From positions 12,289,701-12,353,700 of the forward strand of contig JAVTVX010000004.1 in assembly GCA_033439265.1 (NCBI GenBank): a stretch of DNA of 64,000 bases. The letters run 5' to 3'. Source of the DNA: Dillenia suffruticosa (taxonomy: Eukaryota > Streptophyta > Magnoliopsida > Dilleniales > Dilleniaceae). The position numbers and the translations under genes are program-made. Below the pieces are notes generated by a model. It did not search any database, had not been told where the DNA came from, and was given only the letters and a program-made list of their open reading frames with translations. Of this stretch, positions 33,101-47,600 are shown one piece after another (within the stretch, counting starts at the first letter, position 1; each line of letters begins with the position of its first letter).

Positions 33101-35632
33101 ATAGCGAAGAATACATTTTATATGGTTGTCTTCATTGGTTTCCAAGGATTACCACTCCTTTTCCGTCCCCCAAAAATTCCACCCTTTCTTCCTTGCACTG
33201 CTGGTGAATTGCTTTGCTACTCTTACAACAGAACAGGATTCAAAATCAAGTGTTAGCATTCACTTCACTGAAGGAAAATGCTTTCCGATGTGTTCCATGC
33301 TGTCCCAGCACCATGTTAACTTCAAAGTTCCACACGTGGCATTTTCCAACCCTTATTACTTAAACATCATCTGCATCCAACAAAATTCCCGGTGTTAGTT
33401 TCCCAACCAAGTCAATTTTAATGATAATCAGCATAACTGGTAGGATCTTTGATGTATGGGAATACAATAAAGGAAACAAATTTGGGCAGTATTAATAAAT
33501 ATGTGGGGCTTTCTGTGCAATTGGCAATTTAAGCAATGTTGAAGAATTTAAAAGAGCTCAAATTCAAGACCCCCGCCCCAAAAAGTTGTCCAAAATGTGA
33601 ATAACTACCATAATATTTTTGTTCCAGTTTTTATTTATATACTTTGCCATTGCAACTTTGGCCACCAAAAAATTTTGTTTGCGCATGTTACCCGCCTTAT
33701 CACCAGCCTTCTAAATCTATCCGTCCATTGGATATGCTACCAGCTTATATAATCATGTCATTCCTGTAACTGATGGGGTATTCAAAAGATTTCTAACCAT
33801 AGCCAACGAAAAGGGAACATCCTTGGGAAGAATGCCCACATCCTAAAAAGCAAGAAGACTCTCCAGCAATAATCTGAAAATCCAATAATTGCTGCCTACA
33901 AATCATCGGCTGAAATATGAGCCAAGTTACTTCTTAACTTTTAGTAATTGCAATTAGATCCCTTGAACTTTAAAGAAATCATAAAATCAACCCTAAGTTC
34001 CAACTTCATCAACGTTTTGAGAAAATTTTCAAACTGCTCTAACTTTAGCTTCAAATATCATTAAAATAACATTGTAATTTAGGAAGCTTGGATACATAAA
34101 AGAGGATTTGGTTGCTTATAGTCATCACATACTCATCTAATACTCCACATAGCACATCTATTTTCTACTATTATGTTAAACACCTAATATTTTGATAATT
34201 GTCGAATACTTGATGAATCCTTTCACGTAAACCTCATTGTAACAATTATATTCTGTACACCAGAAATGTATATAATTTTTTATTTACTTACTAGTGACAT
34301 AATTTGTGAAATTGATAAAACAAATGTATAATTTAAGACACCACAAATATAATATTTATTTGCAATATCTCATAAGTTTATCCATTCAAATATTTAATTA
34401 TAAATTACGAATTTACTAAAATGCAGTTATCAATAAATAAAACTTACCTCAAAAGTAGCAATATTTTATCATCATCAATATATGGGCAAATTACCAAAGA
34501 TAGTGTATTTTCCTTTGTAAAACACTTCATTAACTACTTTTCGTAGATTACAATTAGCATATACTAAAATTAACAGCATCAACATTTTTTTTTTTTGGGT
34601 AAAGCACAATTGTTCATCCAAATACTACACTTACTTTCCAAAATCTAGCACTTACAAAATGCAATTATTAAAGAATTCAAGTACCAATAACATGTCTGAA
34701 TATATTAGTCCAAACCAATTACAAAATAAAATTATTTAAATGATAAGCTTTAAAAACACAGTATATAAAGTGTAAACAAAGGGACCCTAACTATAATAAT
34801 TAATTATCTGATAGTCATATCCAAAACCTTTTTCATAGAAATTTGCAATATTCCTAAATTATATTGTAATATGCAATGCCAATTTCTCTGCTGCTTAGGA
34901 TTATAATCATAAATAAATTGTAAACAAAAAAAAGATTCAAATCTTGCAGCATAATTTAAGAATCTGCAAATCAAAATGCAACTAAAATTTATCAATATTT
35001 TGACAAAAGGAAAAGTCCAAGGGTCTTTTCTGTATTTTTTATCATTCAAGAGTTCCAATTGCAAAATTAAAATTCAAGGGATAAGGAAATTATTATACAA
35101 AAGGATATGTATTTTTACTTTTAATTTTTTTTTAATTTTATTTTTATTCTCTTTTGTATATATTACTATATTTGTATTTATTATTTATTTATTCTATTTT
35201 TCTTTTTAATCACAATTTGTCTCTCAAATGACCGACCCCAAATTATTGGGTTTAAGGCTCAGTTTGCTGTTCTTGTTTGGCATTTTACCATAATAAAGTT
35301 CTCTCTATCATGGTGAGAAGCTTGTGATTTTGTGAGTTAATTTATTTTACAGCATCAATTCAAATTAAGTACAACCCAATTCGAACAGATAATACAAACA
35401 TCACCACTAGAGAATAGTATCTATGAAGGGATATACCAAAGTTTACCGAAAGACGAGACTAAAATCAAACACAATATGCAGTGAGAATTACACTATAGTA
35501 CCCAAATGATTATACTATGATGGAAAAAACTCTTTCCCATAGATGCTGGGAGAAAGATATCATTGCTTGTAAGCTTTTGAGGCCACGGGCAATTCATTGT
35601 ACTTAAAAATGAGAATGTTACGATGACACCAC
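30181..35632. other. AT-rich intergenic stretch, no supported gene
   Basis: 30.2-31.5 kb is very AT-rich. From 31.5 to 33.4 kb there are short open frames on both strands (for example 32834-33256) without recognisable domains or neighbouring splice-linked exons. Poly-T runs occur at 32142 and 34587. The last short coding exon and 3' UTR of the CAX gene probably lie somewhere in 33.9-35.6 kb. Confidence 0.45.
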
Positions 35633-35679
35633 TTATTGATTGTTCAATGTGTAAAAATTAAGCACAAGAAAGTACTCAC

Positions 35680-38600
35680 CAGTTGTGGGGTCAACGTGTA
35701 CAAAAAAGCTGGCTGCAACTATGAGATAGCAAAGGATAAGCATCAAGCCTTTGAAGTAATTTGATGTTCCCTCCTGAAATAAGATGAACAAAGTACTTTG
35801 GATCAAACAAATTAGAAGATGATATATCTATGACTCCCCTTCACACCTATTAAGCAATACATCAAACACAATTACACAAATAATACAATGGAGATCAACT
35901 GTTGGGTCCTTCGGACACATGAAATCATATAAACAGACCAGGTGAGACTTTGCCCCATTTGGAGACTATGAGGTGATCAACTCATGGGTCCCTTTGGCAC
36001 TTGAAATCTTATAAATAAACCAGGTGAGACTTGGCTCCATTTGGAGACTATGGGGTGATCAAGTCATGGGTCCGACCTCACTTATTTTTATTTTTATAGT
36101 TTTTACACTCAAGGCAGGTCACACAAGAGGACCTGCATGTTGAGCCATACTCCAAGTGGAGGTTGATCTTAAGGGCTCACCGAGTGCACAAAATGCTCCC
36201 CGGCTTAGTCGGGGGTAGGGGGAGGTTGATCTTATGACCTCCAATTGGATCTACGCCAATTGCCTATATAGTATGATTTGGAACTCATTTATATGAAATA
36301 TCACCTTTCATGCATTGTCACTGATCTCATCCAAAGACAAATCAAGGACCAAACAAGATAGCATATGGCCAAGGAGCTTGGATGGGTCAGAGGTTTCTAA
36401 GTTAGCAATATGAATGGTAGGACATCCCTAAGTGTTGCTAATATTCACCGATCATACTAGGCTAAAACCACAAATAACCCCCTAAACTTTGAGCACTTTC
36501 AAATTATTTCCATCACTTCTACCATAGTCAAGTCCCACCCATAACTTTTGAAAGAAAATTCAAAATCCACAATCATTAAGTTTGCATTTCCTTGAGTATT
36601 GATTTCTCTACTATTGATAATTTGACCATCAAACTTAATTTTTCAGAAGAATTTTATATTTGGTCTCCAACTTTACCAACAATTAGTGTTGTTACTGGGT
36701 CCCTTGCCTAGGCGCCCTAGGCAAGAGGTGGGGCCCAGGCGCCTCAAAAAGCCAAAGGTAGTCACCTTCAGTCAGGCGCTTGCCTTCAGGCACCACCTCG
36801 GCAATCGCATGATCAAATTGTTCTTATTAATTGTTTTATGTTCTTTTACTTGTTGCCCATAGCTTTTAGTTGGGATAGGGTTATATGCCAGGAGTAATTA
36901 TGTCAGACTACACATTAGGGCACTATAGAATAAGAAAATATAAAACCGATAGATTGAAGTGGGAGACAAGAGGAACACACCAGCAAGCCCCACTTCCAAA
37001 GAAGCGAAGAAGAAGACAAGTAAGGGAGGAGTTTGACTTGTGGTTTACCATGATCCTATAACTCTTTCGTGATGCAGATTAAAATATCATGCCACTTGTA
37101 ATGATACTATTATCTTTTGTGATGTAAAGAGAAGTCCAAACAAATGGAGAAGTTTGATTTTACAATGCAAAATATTAAAATGGCATCAAACTTTCTAGGC
37201 GGGAATAACACAAATAAAAGGAAGAAAAAAATTTGCAAACTGAAATGAATCAAGGCAAAGGAGCATACCCACAAGAAAAGGTAGAAGAAGTGAAAGCATT
37301 TCAGGTAGCTAGGACTCAAGTATAAGATGAGGTGGCTTTGTTATAAGAATCACAAATAAATGCAGTGGGCATGCCACCAAGGACAATTGTTAGGTATACA
37401 GTGTCCAGGTACAATAACAAATAAAAGAAGAATTAGGAAAACATGAGATTACGCAGTGCGAAAAAAATAACCAACAGCCATGAATTCATTTGCAATGTGG
37501 CCTCATATAATAGGGAAAATTTTGTATTGCGTGAGCAAAAAAAGATAGTCAAGTGCCAAAAAAGTCTAAAAACCAAATTGCTAGTGATTGAGATTTTAGT
37601 AATTATATCACTTATACAATGTAGTGTCTGTAATTGCCAATTAATACAGAAATGTAAACAGAAAAGTTTATCATACCTTATGCAAAAAATAAGAAATAAA
37701 AATCCCAAAAATGTTTTGCAAAAAATAAAGAAAACTATTAGTTCCATATAAAATGACCAGATAATTAGGAAAATTCAAAACGGAATTGAAACTTCATTCA
37801 CAAAAATAATGGTTCAACATAAAAAAATGCTTTTCACTGGGCAAAATCTACATTTTAAATAACCATTCTTCTACATAATTATATGTCATATAAAAACTGT
37901 TAACTGGCACACAGGATTCCTTGACAAAAACCAATAGACTCTTACTTTCAGAATAGCCTCAAGTTGCAGTTTATTTAAAATGAGAAATGGTAAGAAACAA
38001 TGCATTGTTTGTTGGAAATGGGGGCAAACTTATTTTTTTGGTGTGTATTTATATATAACTTTTCATCATAGTTATTATATGGAAGTCTGAAGCTGACAAT
38101 GAAAATTAAAAATCAAATTATAAAGAAATTAAAAGCAATATATAAAAGCTTTGTTTTAGGAGAACTTGAACTTTATCCAAACCAGTTTAGAATTTTGGAG
38201 TCACAATATGAACTGAACATGAAAAATGTCCTTGCATAACATTGACCCCAAGAACTTCTAAAATTTGAGTTCTGCAATTTTCTCAATTGCCCCCACCTCA
38301 GATCAGTCGTTTTGTATATGAATAGAACATCTATCTACAATGATGTATGGAATCGATGACAAAGATAGGGACATTACTTCAAACTTCAATTGAGAAAAAA
38401 GCTAAGACAAGAAAATGGAGTTAGATAGCTAGCTCTAACAAAGAAGACAAGGCTTAGTAGTCTAAAATTGTCCCATGTGCTGAGCAAAAGAAAGACCAAC
38501 AACTAATTGTTGATGAACTCCAAACCCTGGTAACCAACATGATGAGAAACAGTCACCAAGTAGCTGCTGAACTACAAAGCAAAGGTGAATTGACTTTCTC

Positions 38601-41600
38601 CCCAGCTGATCAGGCTTATGTAGCAGTAACTTTTGATTGATGGAAACAAAACTAGGACATATAACATACATTACAGACCATAATAGGGAATGAAGCCTTG
38701 TTGAAATCTTGTCATGTATGACAAACTTTTAATGAACAGATATATTGCCTTAGGAAAGGAAATGGGATATTAAGTCTTTCAGCAATGTAGTGATGTTAAA
38801 ACAGTGAAAAAGAAATTTAAAATTGCAGAATTAATACTAAAGAGAATTTGAAAGCAACAAACCACAGTGTTCATTTTGTCAGGTTGAAATCAGATGACAA
38901 ACCTGCAGCATAAATGCCACCACTAGAACCGTGACAAATAGTGTAGCAGTCTCAAATAATTGGAAATTCAAGTGCATTGGTTTTCCCATGATCCAACCGA
39001 CAACTACACAGAATGGTATCTGCATTTATTTAGAGCACAAAATAAGTAAGACTGTTATTTCAACCAAATGAAACTCTTTTGCTGGGTAGGCATTCAAAGT
39101 ACATACATAAATGGATGAGTGATATATCAAACAACAAAGTTAAACTTGACCACAGAAAAGTAGTGAAGATGATGATGCCTTGTTAGAACTGACATTACCC
39201 CAGAAAAAAATAAAATAAAATAAAAAATAAAAAATAAAGCTTGGTATTCCAGAACTATACCACAAACATTGAAATCTGGGTTGATGATCCAATAGCAACT
39301 CCAAGCGTGATGTCCTAAAGAAAAGAGGAGTTAATTGGAAAAAAATACTAAATCAAGAAACACCAGTTCTTATGTTAAAAGCACTCACAAGTTTGTCCTT
39401 TATGGCAAACATGATTGCGCTAGCATGCTCCGCAGCATTTCCTACAATTGGGAGCAGGATGACACTAATAAAAGCCACAGGCATGTTCCACGCGTCAGAT
39501 GCTCCCTGAAATATAAATCAAAGGGCCAAACCAAGAATAAGGTTGTAGCGAATCTGATACAGCACGTTGGCAACAGCCTCTTAAAGTTTACAAGAGACGT
39601 GCAAGATCAAAAACATAAACTTTGGTTTGGGATATGGATGAAAGTAAAGGATTTAGTTGGGATTTATTTTAAATATATTAAATCATATCTCTGGTGGTAG
39701 ATAACATTTATTTTGGATTTATTTTGATTAGAATTGTTATCTTTAGATAGAGTCCTATGTTTATATAAATTGGCTTTCCTCACAGGAGAAGAGTCATATT
39801 TGAGTAGGGTTTTTTAGGAGAAGAGTCATATTTGAGTAAGGTTTCTTAAGCTTTACGTTTCCTATAAATAGGCACTTATGTAGCCTTTCAAAGGAGGATA
39901 TATTTTTTTTCTGATTAATAACATTCTTCCAGATTGTGAGATGCAGTCTTCTCTTAGGTGTGAAGCCTAAGAACCCTAGGTTGCGATCTAGGCCTACTTT
40001 CCTAATTTTCCACTTTCATCGCTATTGTTTCACCCACTACGCTGTCTTGCGTCAGTTGGTATCAGAGCGGAAGTCTTCATTAATTTTAAGATTGTTTTCT
40101 CATACACAACCATGGTGACTAATGCTGAATTGAGTTCAAGAGTTGAACGCCTAGAAGGCAATATGCAAAAAGTGAGAGAGCAATTAAAAACTTTAATTAC
40201 AGCAATTGAAACACTGCTGAAAGGGCCAGCACAACCCACAAATGAAGGGACATCTGCAGCTCCAACTATGGCAACACAAAACCTTCAAGTAGTACAACCA
40301 CATCCCCACAAAAGATCTGAACATGACATGGTTGGAGACATCACACAGAAAATCAAGATTGAAGCCCCAAATTTCGAAGGCAAAATCGAATCTGTCATAT
40401 TTTGTGATTGGCTTAGTTCTCTTGAAGAATTTTTTGACTGGTATGATACGGAGGACTCTCGACGAATTCGATTTACTAAGATGAAGATGGTTGGACTGGC
40501 AAAGTTGTGGTGGAGTACAGTGGAGAGCAGCCTCCAACGACCTGGTCAACAACCTCTTAGAACTTGGCAAGAGATGAAAGCTAAGTTAGAAGAGAAATAT
40601 TTACCTTACAACTATTTTGAACGGATGCATGAAAGGGTTTTTACATTAAAGCAAGGCAGCATAAGTGTGACCAAATACATGCAGCAATTTGAGGAACTCA
40701 AGATGCGCAGTCAAATGGAGGAAAGTGCAGAGCAAGCAACAGCTCGATTTAAGACAGGATTGCGAGCAGATATTAAGCGAGAACCGGCTAAACAACCCAT
40801 CTATGGTCTAGTGCATGCCTTCCAAACTGCACTTGATGTCGAAGAATATTTGAACCATCCAAGTACTAAAAGAATTGGGGTTCAACGTGGAGAATTTGGA
40901 GCAAAGAGACAATTCCCACAAGATCGACAAGTCACAACAAGACCTAATGGAGTCAATCCCAATAACAAAACGAATCAGTTAGGAGGAAAAGCCAATAAGG
41001 GTGTTACCTGCTTCAAGTGTGGGGAGCAAGGCCACATGGGTTTTCAATGCCCACAAAAGAATAATCTACATATGGGTGCAGAGGGAACAGCAAAACAGGC
41101 AGCTGAGGACGATGAAGCAGACAACTCTTTTGACTATGGAGAATATCATGATGATGATCTTGTAGATGATGATGAAGTGGACATATCACTAATGACAGTG
41201 GTACGACGAATCCTAGCAGCTCCAAAGGCAAAGGAAGAAGACTGGAAGCGTACATCAATTTTTCAAACATTAGTGCGCTGTGGGAAACATGCTAAGAAGC
41301 TCATCATCGATGGGGGTAGCTGCATGAATGTGGTGTCTTGTTCCACTGTTGAACGCCTCAAGTTACCAACTAACACACACCCTCAGCCATACAAGGTTGC
41401 ATGGATTGATAACACAACTATCCCAGTGAACAAACAGTGCCTCATCTCCTTCAAGTGTGGAGCTTATAGTGATTCCATCCTATGTGCTGTCATCCCTATG
41501 CAAGTGACACATTCTTTTGGGTCGCCCATGGCTTTATGATCGGAGTGTCAATCACAATGGCAGAGAGAATACTTACACATTCTCTTATGAGAATAAGCTC

Positions 41601-44600
41601 ATTGTACTACAACCTATGAGCACTTTTGAGATAAGGAATTATGGGGGAAAACCGCCAACAGAATCTGAGAGCAATGTTGGAGGCAACAAAAGACATCTCT
41701 ATGTCCTAACAAAGAAGGAGTTTGATATGGAAAGTCAAGAATCAAAGGTAGTATTTGTTGTTATCACAAGAGAAGTCAAAAGTGCTGAAGATGTTCCTAG
41801 CAGCAGTATTCCTCCAGAAGCAGCAAAACTATTGGCTGAATTTGCTAATGTGGCACCTGAAGAATTGCCTAACGAGCTTCCGCCTATGCGCAACATCCAA
41901 CATGCTATTGATTTGATACCGGGAGCCCAATTACCAAATCTACCAGCCTATAGGATGAATCCAAATGGGCATGAAGAGTTGAAGAGGCAGTTGAAGAACT
42001 ATTATCAAAGGACTTTATTCGAGAGAGCTTAAGTCCATGTGCAGTCCCAGCATTACTCACGCCAAAGAAAGATGGAAACTGACGTATGTGTGTTGATAGT
42101 CGAGCTATTAACAAGATAACTATCAAGTATAGGTTTCCTATACCTAGATTGGATGACATGCTAGATGTGATGAGTGGTTCCACTGTTTTCTCAAAATTAG
42201 ATTTGAAGAGTGGATATCACCAAATCAGAATCAGACTAGGAGATGAATGGAAAACTGCTTTTAAAACCAGGGATGGTCTTTATGAGTGGTTAGTCATGCC
42301 TTTTGGACTTTCTAATGCTCCCAGCACATTTATGAGGTTCATGACCCAAATATTCCAACCATTCACCGGACGATTTCTTGTTGTCTATTTTGATGACATT
42401 CTAATATACAGCAAAGACAAAGAGCAACATATTTTTCACTTGCAGTAGATGTTTAGAGTTTTCCGCCAAGAGAAGCTCTATATTAATTTGAAGAAGTGCT
42501 CTTTTTGAAGACCAGCGTGGTTTTCTTGAATTATATTATTTCCTCAAAGGGAGTTGAGGTGGATCCTAGTAAGATTGAGGCAATTAAAACATGGCCAGCC
42601 CTTACAACTCTGCATGAAGTTAGGAGCTTTCATGGTCTGGCCACATTTTACAGGCGTTTCATTCGAAATTTCAGCACTATTATGGCTCCGATCACAGATT
42701 GTATGAAGCAAGGAGGATTTTCATGGACCAAGGCTGCATCTAAGGCCTTTGAAGAAGTCAAGAAAAGGATGACTGAAGCGCCTATTTTGAGATTGCCAGA
42801 TTTTGACAAAGTGTTTGAAGTTGCGTGTGATGCTTCACACGGTATTGGAGGAGTATTAAGTCAAGAAGGACATCCAATTGCCTATTTTAGTGAGAAACTA
42901 AATGAGGCAAAACAAAGGTATTCTAATTATGCTCGGGAGTTCTATGCAGTAGTCCAAGCCCTAAGATATTGGCGCTATTACTTGCTTCCAAAAGAGTTTG
43001 TCTTATACTCTGACCGTGAAGCCCTCAAGTACCTAAACTCTCAAAAGAAGCTAAACCATTGTCATATCAAATGGGTTGCTTTCTTGCAAGAATATACATT
43101 TGTCCTTAAGCACATGACTGGAGTGGAGAATAAAGCTGCAGATGCACTTAGTCGGAAACAGCAAATCCTTACTTCCATGGCTGTTCAAGTTATTGGTTTT
43201 GAATCACTTAAGAGAGATTATTCATCTTGCAAGGATTTTAGTATCATATATGCTGAATTACTTATAAGGACAGCGAGTTAATTATCCTAATTTTTCTATA
43301 TCAAATGGATATCTATTCAATGGAACACGATTATGTCTACCTAACACATCTTTGCGAGAAGAAGTTATTCGAGAACTTCATTCTGGAGGAGTAGCAGGGC
43401 ACATTAGGCGAGATAAGACTATGGCTCTTGTAGAAGATCGATTCTATTGGCCAAGTTTGAAGTGCGATATTGCCAGAATTGTGGCCAGATGTCGACTATG
43501 CCAAATTTCAAAGGGAAGGAGGAAAAATACAGGTCTTTATACCCCTTTACCTATTCCACATGAACCATGGCAAGACTTAAGCATGGATTTTGTGCTAGGA
43601 TTGCCTAAAACTATTAGGGGTTTTGATTCAATCTTTGTGGTAGTTGACCGCTATTCTAAGATGGCTTACTTCATTCCATGTTCAAAGATTTCGGATGCCC
43701 TTCATATAGCAAAACTTTTCTTTAGAGAAGTTGTGAGACTTCATGGGATACCACTTACAATTGTTTCTGACCGTGATGTGAAGTTTATGAGCTACTTTTG
43801 GCGTTCGTTGTGGAAATTGCTGGGCACAAAACTGGAGTTTTCATCAGCATTTCATCCACAAACAGATGGACAAACTAAAGTTGTTAATAGGAGTTTGGGA
43901 GATCTTCTACGCTGCTGTGTGCAAGACCATACTTCTAGTTGGGATTTGACACTTCCTATGATTGATTTTGCCTACAATAGCTCAGTTAATAGGAGTACAG
44001 GTCACAGTCCTTTTGAAGTGGTTACGGGGGTGACACCTAAGAAGCCAATTGATTTGGTTCCTCTACCAATTGAAGCTCATCCTAGTGTAGAAGCTGAAGC
44101 CTTTGCCAAGCACATACGAGAGTTACATAATGACGTTAGAAAGAAAATTGCTATAAGCATTGAGAGCTACAAGTCACACGCTGATTTGGGGAGAAAGTTT
44201 GATGAGTTCAAGGAAGGAGACATGGTCATGATTCGCCTAAGACCTGAGAGGTTTCCTAAGGGGCGATATAAGAAACTTCACTCAAAGAGTGCAGGTCCTT
44301 ATAAAATCCTTAAGAGGATCAGTTCAAATGCGTATGTCCTTGACTTGCCAGATGATATAGGTATAAGCAATATCTTCAGCATTGAAGATTTGACCTTATT
44401 CCATGGTGATGATTCACTTACAAATGGCACTACTGTTTCTAAGCTTCCATTGGGGCCGCAATTGAAGGAGGAAGTTGAAAGAAATTGTAGACTTCCAAGA
44501 AGATTACACTACAGATAGCATTCAACAGAAATTTCTGGTTAGGTGAAAGGGACGTCCGCTTTCTGATTGCACTTTGGTTACAGAAAAGGAGTTGCAGGAG

Positions 44601-47600
44601 ATTAATCCGACTCTTTATGATAGCTTTCATGCTTTTAACTCACCAGAGTCGAGTTCTTTCAAGCTGGGGAGAGATAATACAGCACGTTGACAACAGCCTC
44701 TTAAAGTTTACAAGAGACGTGCAAGATCAAAAGCACAAACTTTGGTTTGGGATATGGATGATAGTAAAGGATTTAGTTATGATTTATTTTAAATATATTA
44801 AATCATATCTCTAGAGGTAGATAAGATTTATTTTGGATTTATTTTGATTATAATTGTTATCTTTAGATAGAGTCCTATGTTTATATAAATTGGTTTTCCT
44901 CACAGGAGAAGAGTCATATTTGAGTAAGGTTTCTTAGGAGAAGAGTCATATTTGAGTAGAGTTTCTTAAACTTTATTTTTCCTATAAATAGGCACTTATG
45001 TAGCCTTTCAAAGGAGGATATTTTTTTCTGATTAATAAACATTCTTCCAGATTGTGAGATGCAGTCTTCTCTTAGGTGTGAAGCCTAAAAACCCTAGGTT
45101 GCGATCTAGGCCTACTTTCCTAATTTTCCACTTTCATCACTATTGTTTCACCCACTACGCTGTCCTGCGTCAGAATCAGTATACATATCATTCTTTCTTC
45201 CACAGAAAGCTGAAATCCAATTTCCAAGACATGCAAGCGGTTCTGAATTTGGCTTGCCATAGGAATCAATAGTCAGAAGTTATGACAGTAGAGTTTCGAA
45301 CATTGATAACAAGATTGTCTTTTCTTGCAAAGGTTCACTCGAATATTAAGGCTTTTTCTAGACTATGGGGCTTAACACAATGAATATAAATGATTCATTG
45401 CAAAGGAGACCTTTCAAAGCTCTTTAGCATGATATTATTGTTTTAAGTAATGACAACTATGAAACAAAAGATCATTTGTTTTTACAATGTCGTGTACCAT
45501 GGAAGATGTCATATTGTTTGTTTGCTATTTATGGTTATTAGTCTATCTGAAGCTCTCCTTTGGTGTATGTAGGAGCAACATGCAATGATGTTTAGGGCCA
45601 TGGAGGAAGACAAGATTTTTGCTTTTGGCCCCCCTCGCAGGGGGGCGGGGGGGGGGGGCAGTGTTATTTCAGAGCAAAAAGCTAACAAGTACCATCAATT
45701 TAAGAGCATATCTACTGTGGGAAAACACGAACATGCATTTTATTTTAGAAAATTATGTGCTATAATAGAATATTCAATAATTATTATAATCTCTAATTTT
45801 AGAAAATTAGTTTATAATGTAGAATATTTAATAATTATGGTATTCCTGATTTTAGGGAATTAGTCATAGCCTAAGATTAGGGGATTTTCTTTTTTATTTT
45901 TTTTTCCTTGTTTAGCTGTTGTAGTTGTAAATATATATGCATAATATAAAACAAGCCTAATTGTAAAATTAAAAAAAAAGCATTCTTTTCATTATGGTAT
46001 CAGAGTTTTAGGCTCTTTATATGCGAATTCGTGTTTCCCCTCATCAATCCGTCAATTCTATTTTCTGGTTCTCATTCCAGAATTTTTTTGGGCAAGGAAG
46101 GGGGCAACTTCAAGCTTTTATGGTTGGAGTGCAGTCAACCAAAGATAACAACAACCAAGAATGCAGTCAACCATCTCTTGGATTAAATAGAAATGAAATT
46201 GAGAGACTGAAGAATTTTTTGGGTTCATTGGAAAAGCCATCCACTTTGGCAAAAACTTCTAATTTAGCCTTCTCAAGTATATCCACTCTTTCTCATGCCT
46301 CTAATGCTTTGGATAATATTATGAACACATGGGTTATCGACTCAAGAGCCATATAACCACCTTTTTCTATACAAAATTTATTTTATACACACCCTATCCT
46401 AATGATAGGAAAATCACCATAACTAATGGCTCAATCACTACTGTTGCTGATCAAGAAGATATTTTTATTAGTAATTCACTTACACTGAAAAATGTTCTAC
46501 ATGTCTCAAAATTGTTCACCAACCTCGCCAATCCAAAAACTAACTAAAGATACTTATTGCAGCATGACTTTTTATCTTTCTCATTGTGTATTCAAGGAAT
46601 GGGTACAAGGAAGATGATCGAACGTGCTAGGGAGAGAGATGATCTCTACTATCTTGAAGAGCCGAGTGAACAACATGGAATTGGCAATCATTTACCTTAG
46701 TCATTCCTTTCCAAGTCATTTAAATCCAATAAAGACAAAATCTAGCTTCATCACCTTCATTTTAGTCATCCGTCGTTTCATGTCCTTAAAATTTTGTTTC
46801 CTTCATTGTTTAAAAAAATTGCAATTGAAAGTTTTTATTGTCATGTAAGTAAACTTGCAAAGAATAAACATACTGTTTTTCCAATAAGCAATAAAAGAAC
46901 ATCTCTTTCATTCACTTTTATTCATGGTAACACTTGGTGTTCTACTATACCCAACATTTTTTAGACTTATTGGTTTGTTTCATTTATTGAGAACTGTACT
47001 GGTATGACATGGACTTTTTTTTTAGAAAACAAATAGGATGTGACTCTGTGTTTCAAAATTTTTTTAATATGGTCCAGACACAATTTGGTATGGAAATTTA
47101 ACAATTTTGATCTGATAATTCAAAAAATTATTTTAACCAAATCCTTTCTTCATTCTTTCAACAACACGGCATCACTTATGAATTATCTTTTATTAACACT
47201 CCCCAACAAATGGAGTAACCGAATGAAAAAATTGGTCATCTTTTAGCAACTACCCAAGCCCTTCTTTTCCAAAAGTAGGTTCTAAAAAATTATTAGAGAA
47301 AAACCATGTTAACTGCAGGTTACATCATAAATAGACTTTCCACGAGGGTACTCAGTTTTCAAAGTCCCACGCAAGTCTTTTTGCAAAATTCTATCGCAAC
47401 TTCAATGTCACCAACAATGTTGTTCCCGGTATATTTGGATGTGTTGCCTTTACTCATGTACATTCTCAACATAGAGGCAAACTTGACCCAAAGGCACTCA
47501 AATGTGCGTTAGTTGGTTACTCGTCCACTCAAAAGGGATATAGGTCCTTTGTTGATGACAGTCAATACTTTCACCATTCTTATCTTCAGGGAAGATGGCA

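Larger units (their letters stand above)
39555..45172 (+). mobile_element. Ty3/gypsy retrotransposon in CAX intron 7, antisense to the gene
   Basis: LTRs 39555-40054 and 44675-45172 (TGATACAGCACG, TA in the 3' copy; ending TGCGTCA) are flanked by GAATC (39550-39554 and 45173-45177). Pol has gypsy order: RT and RNase H before integrase. LTRs differ at many positions (a dozen or so in the first 190 bp by eye), so the insertion is much older than element D. Confidence 0.95.

Noticed and set aside
32834..33256. 140-codon open frame on the plus strand
   Set aside because: No recognisable domain, biased composition, and no flanking exons with matching phase. Overlapping open frames of similar length on both strands suggest chance.
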